Of a stretch of 5,696 nucleotides of DNA, positions 5,458 through 5,696 are shown piece after piece (within the stretch, counting starts at the first letter, position 1; each line of letters starts with the position of its first letter). Source of the DNA: DATJXG01 sp035500455 (GTDB lineage: Bacteria > Acidobacteriota > Terriglobia > Terriglobales > Acidobacteriaceae). The stretch covers positions 1 to 5,696 of the forward strand of contig DATJXG010000484.1 in assembly GCA_035500455.1 (NCBI GenBank), in the 5' to 3' direction. The position numbers and the translations under genes are program-made. Under the pieces are notes generated by a model. It was given only the letters and a program-made list of their open reading frames with translations. It was not told where the DNA came from and did not search any database.

Positions 5458-5696
5458 ATGGATCGCGAACCGGGAACAAAACGCCAGGGTCGAATCACGC
5501 GCTTGCGGCTTGTGCTGGCAGGGGCGGCGGTTTTGGGAGCGGGAGTCGCAGGGTGGGCTCTTCATCGGGCCGCGGGCGGCGGTTCGGCAAAGCTCTCGTT
5601 CAACCAGGACATCCAGCCCATCCTTTCGGAAAACTGCTATCCGTGCCACGGCCCGGACCGGGGCGCCCGGAAGGCCGGACTGCGCCTGGATCGCGC
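5458..5696 (+). CDS. Planctomycete cytochrome c (PSCyt1) domain protein, 3' partial
   Basis: The frame runs off the right edge after 79 codons. Residues 1-17 are rich in Lys and Arg. Residues 18-35 (LVLAGAAVLGAGVAGWAL) form one hydrophobic segment, a signal anchor or signal peptide. Residues 46-79 match the start of the PSCyt1 domain: LSFNQDIQPILSENC, then the haem c site C60-Y-P-C63-H64, then GPD and KAGLRLDR. In this family the domain is usually followed by DUF1549 and DUF1553 regions in a large exported protein, often encoded beside a DUF1501 protein; none of that is visible here. Biochemical function is poorly defined; covalent haem binding outside the cytoplasmic membrane is expected. 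Start choice: ATG 5458 is 17 nt from GGAGGG, which is long, while GTG 5452 in the same frame is 11 nt from it and could be the real start, adding two residues. The frame is closed upstream by TAA at 5401. Confidence 0.85.
   Translation, partial: MDREPGTKRQGRITRLRLVLAGAAVLGAGVAGWALHRAAGGGSAKLSFNQDIQPILSENCYPCHGPDRGARKAGLRLDR

Overview
The window looks like chromosomal DNA from an Acidobacteriota-type bacterium (inferred, moderate confidence). It is moderately GC-rich. It holds large secreted proteins built from the Ig-like, choice-of-anchor D and beta-helix modules common in that phylum. It ends with the start of a 'planctomycete cytochrome c' (PSCyt1) protein, a family shared by Planctomycetes, Verrucomicrobia and Acidobacteria. 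No rRNA, tRNA, CRISPR array, transposase or phage gene is visible.

Layout. (1) Bases 2-1534, plus strand: the 3' part of a secreted protein. It shows the end of an Ig-like domain, a right-handed beta-helix with a visible asparagine ladder, and a choice-of-anchor-Q-like C-terminus. (2) Bases 1535-1751: a convergent intergenic gap with one intrinsic terminator for each flanking gene. (3) Bases 1752-4967, minus strand: a complete 1071-residue secreted protein. It has a signal peptide, a choice-of-anchor D (ASH-type) domain, three tandem BIG_2-like domains and a large C-terminal polysaccharide-deacetylase-type region. That region carries a DD metal/base motif, an HxxxH motif and a later His motif, and most resembles the fungal Agd3/CE18 exopolysaccharide deacetylases. 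(4) Bases 4968-5457: a divergent intergenic region. It contains a consensus -10 box, a hairpin that would sit at the 5' end of the downstream mRNA, and a set of inverted repeats that can pair in two mutually exclusive ways. (5) Bases 5458-5696, plus strand: the start of a membrane-anchored or exported c-type cytochrome protein with a CxxCH motif, cut off by the window end.

How the genes may work together: the two large proteins are convergent, so they are not an operon. Both appear to be exported and fit roles in binding or modifying extracellular polysaccharide; a functional link is only inferred. The cytochrome gene is divergent and probably independent. The most notable item is the deacetylase: a bacterial Agd3-like catalytic region joined to a four-module Ig-type stalk.
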